A stretch of DNA of 34,827 nucleotides from an uncultured Comamonadaceae bacterium (GCA_946482595.1 CAMLSD010000055.1:1-34827), one strand, 5' to 3'. Shown: positions 16,781-25,781, counted from the stretch's first letter. The notes: generated by a model from the letters alone, not told the origin. Made by a program: numbers and translations.

Positions 16781-17358
16781 ATCCCCGCTTCGGTCACGAT
16801 GAGGGTCAGGAGCTGGTCGTGCGGCTCAGCCCGCATGTCCACGCGTGATCCTGACCACGCCACACCCACGGCGGTGACGTGCGGATGGGCTGCCAGCCAG
16901 CGGTCGAAGTACCCGCCGCCGTAGCCCAGACGCAGCCCCTGCGGCGTGTAGCCGACACATGGCACGAGCACCACGTCGGGCACCGCCACGGCACTGGGAG
17001 GAGCCGCTGGGGCAGGGATGCCGCACTCGTCGCGCTGTTCGGGTTCACCCAGACCGTCCCAGCGGTGATATTGCATGCTCGGCGGCGAACGGCGCGCCCA
17101 CGGCAAAGCCAATGGTGGCATCGTGAGATTGAAGTCGGCGCGCAGCGCAGCCACTGCGTTAAATTCGGATCGAACGGGCCAGTACACCCCCAGCACCTGC
17201 GGCTCCAGTGCGGTGACCACGTCGGCCAGATGGTGCCCCAGCGCTGGCTGGGTCCGCTCCAGGGCGCCCGAGGCGGCCCAGTCGCGGCGAGCCGCCAGCA
17301 GTTGGCTGCGCAGCGTGGCGCGGTCGGGAACGTCGGGTGGGCTCATGAGAACAGACAT
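16765..17358 (-). CDS. 5-formyltetrahydrofolate cyclo-ligase
   Basis: Cytoplasmic, ATP-dependent enzyme that converts 5-formyl-THF to 5,10-methenyl-THF and so returns the storage or inhibitory folate to the pool. The 197 residues show the N-terminal basic segment ATLRSQLLAARRDW, the folate-site region LGVYWPVRSEFN, the C-terminal signature GLRLGYGGGYFDRWLA (GYGGGYFD at 145-152) and GVAWSGSRVD. The ATG at 17358 is used; ATG at 17346 (MSPPDVP) would also fit and leaves the catalytic part unchanged. The gene is divergent from the lytic transglycosylase gene with only 45 bases between start codons. In many proteobacteria 6S RNA lies beside this gene, but there is no room for it here. Confidence 0.92.
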   Translation of the reverse strand: MSVLMSPPDVPDRATLRSQLLAARRDWAASGALERTQPALGHHLADVVTALEPQVLGVYWPVRSEFNAVAALRADFNLTMPPLALPWARRSPPSMQYHRWDGLGEPEQRDECGIPAPAAPPSAVAVPDVVLVPCVGYTPQGLRLGYGGGYFDRWLAAHPHVTAVGVAWSGSRVDMRAEPHDQLLTLIVTEAGIVTPE

Positions 17359-17403
17359 CGTTGAACGTACGTCAGCGAACGAAACATCAGGAAGGCGACT
17401 ACC

Positions 17404-19404
17404 TTGAATTCAGTATATCGACGCACCCTCGCGACCAGCCTGTGTGTGCTGGCCCTGGCGATCGGCGCGGCGCCCCGGCCCGCGCTTGCGCAGTCCGATC
17501 CCATCCTGGAGGCGCGTGACGCGCTGCGCCGCAAGGACGGCAAACGCCTGGTCACGGCGCGTGATGCGGCTGTCGCGCAGCGCCATCCTCTGGCGCCCTG
17601 GGCCGACTACTGGGAGATGAGCTCTCGGCTCGGGCAGGCCACGCCGTCCGAGCTGACGGCCTTTTTCGAGCGCTGGCCCGACACCTACGTGACCGACCGC
17701 CTGCGCAACGACTGGCTGCTCGAGCTGGGCCGCAGGCGTGACTGGACCACGTTTGCCGCCGAACTGCCGCACTTCCGCATGAACGATGACCGCGAGGTGG
17801 CCTGCTATGCCCTGCTGATCCGCCAGCAGGCCGGCGAAAAGGTCGGCGACGCCGCGCGCGATGCCTGGATTGCCCAGCGCGATGGCGACACCGGCTGCGC
17901 CACCATGGCCGCCACGCTGCATGAAGCGCGGCAACTGAGCAATGCCGACGTGTGGCTCAAGGCCCGGCTGTCCACCGATGCAAATCGCCCGCGGGCGGTC
18001 CGCCAGGCACTGGCCCTGATCGGTGCCGATGCGGTTTCACGCTTCGACGAACTGCTCGACAGCCCCGCGCGTTACCTGGCCCGCAAGGGCGGTGCGGCCA
18101 CCCGCCAGGACGCCGAACTCACGACCATGGCGCTGATCCGTGTGGCCGCGGGCGACCCGGACGCGGCGGCCGCCCAGCTCGACAGCACCTGGGGCAAGCA
18201 GTTGCCCCCCGATCTGGCCGCCTGGGCCTGGGCCTCGGCCGGGCGATATGCTGCGCAGCGGCTGTCGGCCCAGGCGCCTGAGTACTTCCAGCGCGCCGCG
18301 CGTGGCGCCCGCGACCACGAATGGATGGACGAAACCCTGGCCTGGAAGGCGCGAGCCGCCTTGCGCGCCGGGCGCTGGCAGCAGGTGGTCCAGGCCATCG
18401 GTGCCATGAGTGCGGCTGACCAGAAGGACCCGGCCTGGATCTACTGGAAGGCCCGCGGCCTGCAGGTGCTGGCACGCGACTCCCAGGACGGCGAAGGCCT
18501 GCGCCGCCAGGCCAACGACCTGCTCGAGTCGATCGCCGGTCAGCATCACTACTACGGCAAGCTGGCCGCCGAGGACCTCGGTCGCACGCTCAGCCTGCCG
18601 CCACGGGCCTCGCTGACCGAAGAAGAAAAGGCCGCCGCACGCAACCACCCGGGCCTGGCGCGCGCGTTGCAGCTCATCGAGATGGGCCTGCGCAGCGAAG
18701 GCGTGCGCGAATGGAACTGGACGCTCAGCTTCACCAGCGCCGGGCGCATGAGCGACCGCCAGCTGCTGGCCGCCGCGCAGTTCGCCTGCGACCGGCAGGT
18801 CTGGGACCGCTGCATCAACACCAGCGACCGCACCCAGGCCGAATTCGATTTCGAGCAGCGCTTCCCGACCCCGTTCCGGCGTGAAGTGGTCAGCCGGGCC
18901 AAGGAAATCGGGCTCGATCCGGCCTATGTGTATGGGCTGATCCGGCAGGAGTCGCGGTTCATCATGGATGCCCGCTCCCATGTGGGCGCCTCCGGCCTGA
19001 TGCAGCTGATGCCGGCCACGGCACGCTGGACGGCCCGCAAGATCGGCCTGGCCTACACGCCCGACATGATCACCGACCGTGACGTCAACATCGCGCTGGG
19101 CACCAGCTACCTCAAGCTGGTGCTCGACGACCTCGGTGGCTCGCAGGCCATGGCCGCCGCAGCCTACAACGCCGGGCCCGGTCGGCCGAGGCGCTGGCGC
19201 GACGGCGCCCAGGTGGAGTCGCCGATCTGGGTCGAGAACATCCCGTTCAGCGAAACGCGCGACTACGTCAAGAAGGTCTTGTCCAACGCCACCTACTATG
19301 GTGCGCTGATCCACGGCAAGATGCCGTCGCTCAAGGCGCGCCTGGGGCAGCACATCGGCCCGCGTTCGGGTGGTGAACCCGAAGTGCGCGCTGATCTGCC
19401 CTGA
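17404..19404 (+). CDS. Soluble lytic murein transglycosylase (Slt70-like)
   Basis: Periplasmic enzyme that cuts peptidoglycan glycan chains with formation of 1,6-anhydro ends. The 666 residues start with a signal peptide (LCVLALAIGAAPRPALA), followed by the long helical U-ring region typical of Slt70 and the C-terminal SLT domain from about residue 505. The catalytic Glu is in GLIRQESRF (Glu516); SGLMQLMPATAR and AAAYNAGPGRPRRW complete the lysozyme-like motifs. The start is a TTG: AGGAAGG ends 8 bases before it, and no ATG or GTG lies between it and the signal core. Downstream is the NDUFA9-like gene after 40 bases, probably in the same transcript. Confidence 0.95.
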   Translation: MNSVYRRTLATSLCVLALAIGAAPRPALAQSDPILEARDALRRKDGKRLVTARDAAVAQRHPLAPWADYWEMSSRLGQATPSELTAFFERWPDTYVTDRLRNDWLLELGRRRDWTTFAAELPHFRMNDDREVACYALLIRQQAGEKVGDAARDAWIAQRDGDTGCATMAATLHEARQLSNADVWLKARLSTDANRPRAVRQALALIGADAVSRFDELLDSPARYLARKGGAATRQDAELTTMALIRVAAGDPDAAAAQLDSTWGKQLPPDLAAWAWASAGRYAAQRLSAQAPEYFQRAARGARDHEWMDETLAWKARAALRAGRWQQVVQAIGAMSAADQKDPAWIYWKARGLQVLARDSQDGEGLRRQANDLLESIAGQHHYYGKLAAEDLGRTLSLPPRASLTEEEKAAARNHPGLARALQLIEMGLRSEGVREWNWTLSFTSAGRMSDRQLLAAAQFACDRQVWDRCINTSDRTQAEFDFEQRFPTPFRREVVSRAKEIGLDPAYVYGLIRQESRFIMDARSHVGASGLMQLMPATARWTARKIGLAYTPDMITDRDVNIALGTSYLKLVLDDLGGSQAMAAAAYNAGPGRPRRWRDGAQVESPIWVENIPFSETRDYVKKVLSNATYYGALIHGKMPSLKARLGQHIGPRSGGEPEVRADLP

Positions 19405-19444
19405 GCGGGGCAAGGCCTTCATCACGACTCAAGGGAACGACACG

Positions 19445-20401
19445 GTGAACAACATCCTGGTGCTGGGCGGTACGGGTTTCGTCGGGCGGCATGTCTGCGA
19501 AAAGCTGATCGATCGCCGCCAGGGGGGCGGGCGGGTCATCGTGCCCAGCCGCCGGCCCTCGCGCGCCAAGCACATCCAGATGCTGCCCACGCTGGAGCTG
19601 GTGTGGGCCGACGTGCATGACCCGGCCCAGCTCAACCGTCTGGTGGCCCAGGCCGATGCGGTGATCAACCTGGTGGCCATCCTGCATGGCACCGCGGCCG
19701 AGTTCGAGCGGGTGCACGTCACCCTGCCGCAGCATCTCGCGCAGGCCTGCCGGGCGGCCGGCGGCCGGCGGGTGATCCACGTCAGCGCGCTGGGCGTGGG
19801 CGAGTCGGCGCCGTCGAACTACCTGCGCTCCAAGACGGCGGGTGAAGCGGCGCTGCGCGCCGAGCCGGCGGTGGCGCTGACGGTGCTGCGCCCTTCGGTG
19901 ATCTTCGGCGAGGGAGACCGCTTCCTCAATCTGTTCGCCGCACTGCAGAGCGTGCTGCCGGTGATGGCCCTGGCGGGGGCGCAATCGCGATTCCAGCCGG
20001 TCTGGGTCGAGGACGTCGCCCGTGCGATCGTGTCGTGTCTCGACCGCGAGGACTCGATCGGCCAGACCTACGAATGCGCCGGGCCGGGCGTCTACACCCT
20101 GGAAGAACTGGTGCGCAGTGCCGGACGCTGGGCCGGACATGCCCGGCCGGTCCTGCCGATGCCCGACGTACTGGGCCGGCTGCAGGCGCGCGTGCTCGAA
20201 TGCCTGCCCGGCGGCCCGCTGATGAGCCGCGACAACCTCGATTCGATGAAGGTCGACAACGTTGCCACCGGGAAGTTGCCCGGCCTGGGGGCGCTCGACA
20301 TCACGCCGGCGGCGCTGCCGGCGGTGGCGTCCCAGTACCTGACGGGCTGGTCGATCCGCTCCCGCTACGACGCCTACCGGGCCGTTGCCCGGCGCGGCTG
20401 A
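19445..20401 (+). CDS. NAD(P)-binding atypical SDR, complex I NDUFA9-like
   Basis: Extended-SDR-like protein of 318 residues, in the group annotated in bacteria as complex I NDUFA9 subunit family. The N-terminal dinucleotide site reads ILVLGGTGFVG (GGTGFVG at 8-14). Further features are WADVHDPAQLNRLVAQADAV, HVSALGVGESAPSNYLRSK (Y-x-x-x-K) and VLRPSVIFGEGDRFLNLFA. The substrate is unknown; bacterial members are often not part of complex I. The start is a GTG at 19445 with AAGGGA nine bases upstream; the frame continues upstream to 19370, overlapping slt, but the Rossmann motif places the N-terminus at 19445. The nuo genes are not in this window. Confidence 0.88.
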   Translation: MNNILVLGGTGFVGRHVCEKLIDRRQGGGRVIVPSRRPSRAKHIQMLPTLELVWADVHDPAQLNRLVAQADAVINLVAILHGTAAEFERVHVTLPQHLAQACRAAGGRRVIHVSALGVGESAPSNYLRSKTAGEAALRAEPAVALTVLRPSVIFGEGDRFLNLFAALQSVLPVMALAGAQSRFQPVWVEDVARAIVSCLDREDSIGQTYECAGPGVYTLEELVRSAGRWAGHARPVLPMPDVLGRLQARVLECLPGGPLMSRDNLDSMKVDNVATGKLPGLGALDITPAALPAVASQYLTGWSIRSRYDAYRAVARRG

Positions 20402-20516
20402 GCCCGCGCCGCGGGCGCAAGTGGGCGGTGCATCAATGCGATGCGAATTCGTCAAATGCAGCGCAGCGGCCGGGCGATAGCATGGCCTCCCATCATTTGA
20501 AGCACAGGGAGCCCCC

Positions 20517-21209
20517 ATGCAGCTGTTCATCGGCAACAAGAACTATTCGTCCTGGTCCCTGCGGCCCTGGCTGGTCCTGACCCATTTCGGGATTGCCTTC
20601 GAGGAGGTCCGGCTCAGCCTGGACTTCACCGACGGCTCGGCGTTCAAGCAACGCATCGGCCAGTTGACGCCCACCGGCAAGGTGCCGGTGCTGGTGGATG
20701 AGGGCTTTGCGGTGTGGGACACGCTGGCCATCGTCGAGTACCTGGCCGACCGGTTCCCGCACCTTCCGCTGTGGCCCGTCGAGCGCCAGCAACGCGCCCG
20801 CGCGCGCACCCTGTGTGCCGAGATGCACAGCGGCTTCGGTGCCTTGCGCAGCCACTGCCCGATGAACATCGAGGCCTCGCTGCCCGAGGTCGGGCAGCGT
20901 GTGCTGGCCACACAGCCCGAGGTGCAGCGTGACCTCGACCGCCTTGCAGCGATGTGGGCCGAGCAGCTCGACGCCCACGGGGGCCCTTTCCTGTTCGGTG
21001 ACTTCACGATCGCGGACGCCTTTTTTGCGCCGGTGTGCACCCGCCTGCGCACCTACGGGCTGCCGGTCGACGCCGTGGCCCAGGGCTATGTGGAGCGCAT
21101 CCACGCGCTGCCGGCGATGCAGGCCTGGGTGAGCGCCGCGCTCGCCGAGCATGACTTCCTGGCCTTCAACGAGCCCTACCGCAGCGCACCGTCCTGGGCC
21201 CCGGCCTGA
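20517..21209 (+). CDS. Glutathione S-transferase family protein
   Basis: Cytosolic thioredoxin-fold/helical GST-type protein of 230 residues. The N-terminal half has IGNKNYSSWSLRPWLVL, where a Ser-Ser-Trp-Ser stretch takes the place of the usual CxxS/C or Tyr active site, then SPTG-like LTPTGKVPVLVDEGFAVWDT and IVEYLADRFP of the glutathione site. The C-terminal helical part contains FLFGDFTIADAFFAPVCTRL, the conserved N-capping box of GSTs. The substrate is unknown; activity could be conjugation, thiol transfer or isomerisation. Its own promoter may lie in the 115-base gap upstream, where GGCGATAGCAT resembles a -10 region. It precedes cca. Confidence 0.92.
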   Translation: MQLFIGNKNYSSWSLRPWLVLTHFGIAFEEVRLSLDFTDGSAFKQRIGQLTPTGKVPVLVDEGFAVWDTLAIVEYLADRFPHLPLWPVERQQRARARTLCAEMHSGFGALRSHCPMNIEASLPEVGQRVLATQPEVQRDLDRLAAMWAEQLDAHGGPFLFGDFTIADAFFAPVCTRLRTYGLPVDAVAQGYVERIHALPAMQAWVSAALAEHDFLAFNEPYRSAPSWAPA

Positions 21210-21241
21210 GCCTTGCGGGCCGGCGGATAAACTCTTCGACC

Positions 21242-22462
21242 ATGAAGGTCTTCATGGTCGGAGGTGCGGTACGCGATCGGCTGCTCGGCAAGCCCGTGTC
21301 CGACCGCGACTGGGTGGTCGTGGGCGCAACCCCCGCGGAGATGATCGCGGCCGGCTACACGCCGGTCGGCAAGGACTTTCCGGTCTTCCTGCATCCGCGC
21401 ACCCACGAGGAATACGCACTGGCACGCACCGAGCGCAAGACGGCACGGGGCTACCAGGGCTTCAGCTTCCACACCGCGCCCGACGTCACGCTCGAGCAGG
21501 ACCTGATGCGCCGCGACCTGACGATCAACTCGATCGCCGAGGACGAGCACGGCCAGCTGGTCGACCCCTACGGCGGCCTGCGCGACCTGCAGGACAAGAT
21601 CCTGCGCCACACCTCGGCGGCCTTTGCCGAAGACCCGGTGCGCATCCTGCGTCTGGCGCGGTTTGCTGCCCGCTTTGCCGACTTCAGCGTGTCGGCCCAG
21701 ACACTCGTGCTGATGCGCCGCATGGTCGAGGACGGCGAGGTCGATCACCTCGTGCCCGAGCGCATCTGGCAGGAGCTGTCGCGCGGCCTGATGGAGCCGC
21801 TGCCGTCGCGCATGTTCGAGGTGCTGCGCAGCTGCGGCGCGCTGGCGCGCATCCTGCCCGAAGTCGACCGGCTGTGGGGCGTGCCGCAGCGCGCCGAGTA
21901 CCACCCCGAGGTCGATACCGGCGTGCACCTGATGATGGTGCTCGACATGAGCGCCCAGCTCGGCGCGCCGTTGCCGGTGCGTTTTGCCTGCCTGGGCCAC
22001 GACCTCGGCAAGGGCACCACGCCCGAGGCGATGCTGCCGCGCCACCTGGGCCACGAGGCGCGCAGCGTCGAACTCCTGCGCGAGATGTGCCAGCGCCTGC
22101 GCGTCCCGGTCGAATGCCGCGAACTCGCCGAAGTGGTGGCCCGCGAGCACGGCAACATCCATCGCAGTGCCGAGCTGGGTGCGGCCGCACTGGTGCGCCT
22201 GCTCGAGCGTTGCGACGCCTTCCGCAAGCCACAGCGCTTCGGCGACATCCTGCTGGCCTGCGAATGTGATGCCCGCGGCCGGCTCGGGCTCGACGCGCAG
22301 GCCTATCCGCAGCGCCCCCTGCTGCTGCACGTGCTGAAGGCGGCGCAGTCGGTCGTCACGGCCGACCTGGCCCGCCACGCCACCGAGCGCGGCCTCAAGG
22401 GCCCGCAGATCGCCCAGGTGATCCACGAGGCGCGTGTGAAGGCCGTGGTGGCGGCGCTGTAG
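21242..22462 (+). CDS. cca: CCA tRNA nucleotidyltransferase with HD domain
   Basis: Adds or repairs the 3' CCA of tRNAs without a template; the C-terminal HD domain of this class has phosphatase and 2',3'-cyclic phosphodiesterase activity. The 406 residues show the class II nucleotidyltransferase head MVGGAVRDRLLG with metal-binding Asp21 and Asp23 in SDRDWVVVG, RRDLTINSIA (90-99), the NTP-selecting region ending EDPVRILRLARF, and the HD motif in LGHDLGKGT (His253-Asp254). The length matches the proteobacterial multifunctional form. The ATG at 21242 is supported by the MKVFMVGG N-terminus. GGATAAACT just upstream could be a -10 element, but I cannot pair it with a -35. Confidence 0.97.
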   Translation: MKVFMVGGAVRDRLLGKPVSDRDWVVVGATPAEMIAAGYTPVGKDFPVFLHPRTHEEYALARTERKTARGYQGFSFHTAPDVTLEQDLMRRDLTINSIAEDEHGQLVDPYGGLRDLQDKILRHTSAAFAEDPVRILRLARFAARFADFSVSAQTLVLMRRMVEDGEVDHLVPERIWQELSRGLMEPLPSRMFEVLRSCGALARILPEVDRLWGVPQRAEYHPEVDTGVHLMMVLDMSAQLGAPLPVRFACLGHDLGKGTTPEAMLPRHLGHEARSVELLREMCQRLRVPVECRELAEVVAREHGNIHRSAELGAAALVRLLERCDAFRKPQRFGDILLACECDARGRLGLDAQAYPQRPLLLHVLKAAQSVVTADLARHATERGLKGPQIAQVIHEARVKAVVAAL

Positions 22463-22477
22463 TCCCTGTGCGGAGCG

Positions 22478-22593
22478 CTCTGTAACGGCGTGTGAAAACG
22501 CCATTGCTACACTGCGCGCGCTTTCGGCAGGCGCGCTGCCTGCGGGGTGGTCTGTGTTTGCGCCATCCAGCGCGTATTCAGGGAGTCAACAAC
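22478..22593 (+). promoter_or_regulatory. Leader and promoter of the first DUF945 paralog (duplicated segment, copy 1)
   Basis: This 116-base segment is clearly homologous to 24215-24329. Shared parts are TGTAACGG, an extended -10 (TGC before TACACT at 22508-22513), GCGGGGT-GTCT and the ribosome site TTCAGGGAGTCA. The -10 is conserved in both copies while much of the rest has drifted, which supports it as functional. A GGCGT/ACGCC hairpin at 22487-22502 is specific to this copy. Confidence 0.6.
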
Positions 22594-24084
22594 ATGAACA
22601 AGCCATTGGCCATCGGCCTGGGCGTGATTGCGGCCGGCGTCGCCGCCTACCTTGGTGCCACGGCGTGGGCGGGCCGTCAGATCCAGTCGGCCTACGAGAC
22701 ACAGCTCGACAAGCTCGCGGCGCAGCCGTCGATCTTGAAGGTCATCGACCGAAGCTACGACCGCAGCCTGTGGTCGGCCACCGCGACCGTCACCTTGCAG
22801 CCTGGGTGTCTGGGGCCGGGCGCTGCCGATGACGAGATGGATCCTGTCGCTGACAGTGACGGCAACGGCAACGGCGACGGCGACGGCGATGCGTCCGCAC
22901 ACCTGCCGGGAACATTCACGCTGCGGCATCACATTCAGCACGGCCCGCTGGCGGGAGGCAAGGTTCTGGGCGCGGGCGTGATCCATTCCGAGCTCGTCTT
23001 TTCGGAACAGGCGCATGAAAAGGTGCTCAACACGTTCGGCACCCTGACGCCTGTGACGATGCACACCGTGCTGGACTTTGCCGGGGGCTACACAAGCACG
23101 TGGAGACTGGCGGCAGGGCAGGTTTGGCCGGGTGCGGGCGTGCGCTTGGCCTGGCGGCCCATGACCGGCACCGCACGCGCAGACATGGCGGGCACAGCCA
23201 TCGACTATGAGCTGGAGATGGACGGGGGCGACTTCGAGGACCGCACCAACGGTGAGTCCGTCAGGATGAAGATCGGTCGCATGACGATGAAGGGCAATGT
23301 GAAGCCCGTGGGCGGCTCGTGGGTGCTCTCGTCCGGCAAGGCAGAAGGCGACATGGCGCATTTCGAGCTCGACGTCACGAAGGCTGGCGAGTCCGGTGAT
23401 TTCGAGGAATTGCTGTCAATGGTTGCCAGCGAACTCAGGTTCACGGCGGACACCACCGTGGACGGCGAGTTGCTGAACAGCGTCAACGCGATCAGCGGCA
23501 GCGCCACCGTGTCAGGTGTCAAGCTTGATCGCTTCGACGTTCAGACCTCGATGAAGCGTTTGCACGCACCGACGTACAAGCGCATCCTGGACGCGCTGGC
23601 CGAGAGTGTCTTCGCTTGCGATCACACGGTGCCTGAGCTGGACTCTCCCGAGATGGCTGCCCGCCTGCGCACCGAGTTAGGCAATCTCCTGGTCAGCAGC
23701 CCGGCCTATTCACTCGACCACCTGGTCGTCGACTTCGACGGCCAACGCGGCGAGTTGTCGTACTCGATCGGTGTGCAGGACTTTCAGCCCGGTGACCTGG
23801 AGATGGAACTGCAGAGCCTTGTGCTGACCAAGTCTGTGCTTGAGGCCCGCGGAAAGCTGCCCGTCGCCTGGATCGAACGGATGCTCAGGCCGAGCCTTGC
23901 AAGGCGTGGCGTCAGTGAGGTGCAAGCGGCCCCGCTGATCAACAGCAGGCTGGACCAGGTTGTTGCACAGGGCTATCTGGTCCGTGAGGGTGCCGCCGTG
24001 TCGACCACTTTGCGCTATGCCCCTCAGTCCGGACTGCAGTTGAACGGTCGCCCGCTGCCCCTCGAAAGCCTGGGACTCGATTGA
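22594..24084 (+). CDS. DUF945 (YdgA-like) family protein, paralog 1
   Basis: Membrane-anchored protein of 496 residues in the DUF945/YdgA family; function unknown, predicted mostly in the periplasm. The N-terminus is one membrane segment (LAIGLGVIAAGVAAYLGATA) without a clear cleavage site. Family blocks include YETQLDKLAAQ, YDRSLWSATATV, IQHGPLAGGK, GRMTMKGNVKPVGGSWVL and the C-terminal KLPVAWIERM and RYAPQSGLQLNGRPLP. An acidic Gly-Asn-Asp stretch (about residues 85-98) is inserted after YD..LWSATATVTLQPG. The ATG at 22594 follows GGGAG nine bases upstream. The next gene is a clear paralog aligning end to end. This copy looks more diverged and uses a few rare codons (for example TTA). Confidence 0.87.
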   Translation: MNKPLAIGLGVIAAGVAAYLGATAWAGRQIQSAYETQLDKLAAQPSILKVIDRSYDRSLWSATATVTLQPGCLGPGAADDEMDPVADSDGNGNGDGDGDASAHLPGTFTLRHHIQHGPLAGGKVLGAGVIHSELVFSEQAHEKVLNTFGTLTPVTMHTVLDFAGGYTSTWRLAAGQVWPGAGVRLAWRPMTGTARADMAGTAIDYELEMDGGDFEDRTNGESVRMKIGRMTMKGNVKPVGGSWVLSSGKAEGDMAHFELDVTKAGESGDFEELLSMVASELRFTADTTVDGELLNSVNAISGSATVSGVKLDRFDVQTSMKRLHAPTYKRILDALAESVFACDHTVPELDSPEMAARLRTELGNLLVSSPAYSLDHLVVDFDGQRGELSYSIGVQDFQPGDLEMELQSLVLTKSVLEARGKLPVAWIERMLRPSLARRGVSEVQAAPLINSRLDQVVAQGYLVREGAAVSTTLRYAPQSGLQLNGRPLPLESLGLD

Positions 24085-24214
24085 ATCCGATGTGCGCCAC
24101 GCTCACGCACGGCGCGTGGCGGTGTGTCCCAAAGGGTGGCTGCGGGCGCGGCGGTTCCCGGACGTGTTCTGACGAGTGACGGCGCCGCGGCCGAAGTGTC
24201 CGGCGCTGACACCG

Positions 24215-24329
24215 CTTGTAACGGTGTGTGTGGGGGCCCTTGCTACACTGCGCCGCGCTGTCCGGGGCATGGGGCCCGCGGGGTAGTCTTTGCATGCCGC
24301 CTCGGGCATGCTTTCAGGGAGTCATCAAG
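24215..24329 (+). promoter_or_regulatory. Leader and promoter of the second DUF945 paralog (duplicated segment, copy 2)
   Basis: Second copy of the leader seen at 22478-22593. It keeps TTGTAACGG, the extended -10 with TACACT at 24244-24249, GCGGGGTAGTCTTTGC and TTCAGGGAGTCA before the ATG at 24330. Its presence means each paralog can be transcribed alone. The 130 bases between the first paralog and this leader hold no gene I can support. Confidence 0.6.
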
Positions 24330-25781
24330 ATGAACAAGCCATTGGCCGTTGGCCTGGGCGTGATTGCTTTGGGCGTGGCCGCGTACGTCGGCGCCACGGC
24401 ATGGTCGGGCCAGAAGATCGAATCGGCCTACAACACCACACTCGACAAGATGGCCACGCAGATGCCCTTCGTGAAGGTCGTCGATCGCCAGTATGACAAG
24501 GGCCTGTGGGCATCGACCAGCACCGTCACGGTGGAGCTGGGGTGCATGCCGCCCGTCGACGCGGACGCGGACAGCGAAGGCGCTGCCAGCGCCGAGGCCG
24601 CGCCCGCCCAGCCACTGCGCCTGACCCTGCGCGAGCGCATCCAGCACGGCCCCCTGCCGGGCGGCAAGGGGTTCGGTGCCGCGGCCATCGACTCCGAGAT
24701 CGTGCTGCCCGAGAACATGCAGCAGGCCCTGGCCAAGGTGTTCGGCGATGCACGTCCGCTGACCTTCACGTCGCTGGTCGGCTTTGACGGCCGCTACACG
24801 AGTGACGTGTCCAGCCCGGCTGCGCAGTACACCAACGAACACGGCGACAAGTTCGTGTGGCAGGGCCTGAAGGCCACGCTGCGTGGTGACCTGTCGGGCA
24901 CCTTCGCCGACTACCAGATGGAATTCCCGGGCCTGGAAGCTACCGACAAGGACAAGGGCACCGTCATGAAGCTTGGCCGCATGACCATGAAGGGCAACGG
25001 GCAGGCGGTTGGCGGCTCGTGGCTGGTGATGACCGGCAAGGGTGAAGGCGAGCTGGCCAGCTTCGAGGTCAATGCCGTGCCGCCCGGTGAGGACGGCCAG
25101 CCTGGCAAGCCCTTCCGCATGGTCCTCAACGACCTCAAGTTCACAGCCGACACCAGCGTCGAAGGTGAGTTGCTGACGAGCGTGACCTCGATGAGCGGCG
25201 GCGGCACGTTTGGCGAGACCAAGCTCGACCGGGTGGAGATGCAGGCGTCGATGAAGCGCATGCATGCGCCCAGCTACCAGCGCATGATGACCGCGCTGGT
25301 GCAGAACGCGTTCAGCTGCGACCCGGCCGCCCGCGAAGCGGCGAGCCAGGACATGCTGGCCGGCCTGCAGGCCGAGATGGCCAACCTGCTGCCGCACAAC
25401 CCCGAGTATTCGCTGGACAAGCTGGCGGTCGAGATGGACGGCAAGCGTGGCGAGCTGTCCTATTCGGTCGGTGTCCAGGGCGTGACCGCTGAAGACATGT
25501 CGCTGCCGCCCCAGGCCTTGCTGATGACCAAGGGCGTGCTCAAGGCCGACCTGAAGCTGCCGGTGGCCTGGATCGAACTGGTGTCATCCAGCATGTCCGA
25601 GCGTGCCGGCGAATCGGTGCCGCCGCCCGAGATGGTCAATGTCATGCTCGACCAGTTTGCCGCCCAGGGGTTTGTGGTGCGCGACGGCGAGCATGTGTCG
25701 AGCAGCCTGCGCTATGCCGGCCAGACTGGTCTGCAGGTCAACGGCAAACCGCTGCCCATCGGCGGCATGGCGGCCCAGTGA
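24330..25781 (+). CDS. DUF945 (YdgA-like) family protein, paralog 2
   Basis: Paralog of the preceding gene, 483 residues, same layout: one N-terminal membrane segment (LAVGLGVIALGVAAYVGATA), then the DUF945 body with YNTTLDKMATQ, YDKGLWASTSTV, IQHGPLPGGKGFGA, KLGRMTMKGNGQAVGGSWLV, RYAGQTGLQVNGKPLPIGG. Where paralog 1 has the Gly-Asn-Asp stretch, this copy has a shorter acidic/Ala-rich linker (VDADADSEGAASAEAAPAQP). The ATG at 24330 has GGGAG about eight bases upstream. The tandem position and shared leader show a local duplication. Function unknown; an envelope role is inferred only from the anchor. Confidence 0.87.
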   Translation: MNKPLAVGLGVIALGVAAYVGATAWSGQKIESAYNTTLDKMATQMPFVKVVDRQYDKGLWASTSTVTVELGCMPPVDADADSEGAASAEAAPAQPLRLTLRERIQHGPLPGGKGFGAAAIDSEIVLPENMQQALAKVFGDARPLTFTSLVGFDGRYTSDVSSPAAQYTNEHGDKFVWQGLKATLRGDLSGTFADYQMEFPGLEATDKDKGTVMKLGRMTMKGNGQAVGGSWLVMTGKGEGELASFEVNAVPPGEDGQPGKPFRMVLNDLKFTADTSVEGELLTSVTSMSGGGTFGETKLDRVEMQASMKRMHAPSYQRMMTALVQNAFSCDPAAREAASQDMLAGLQAEMANLLPHNPEYSLDKLAVEMDGKRGELSYSVGVQGVTAEDMSLPPQALLMTKGVLKADLKLPVAWIELVSSSMSERAGESVPPPEMVNVMLDQFAAQGFVVRDGEHVSSSLRYAGQTGLQVNGKPLPIGGMAAQ

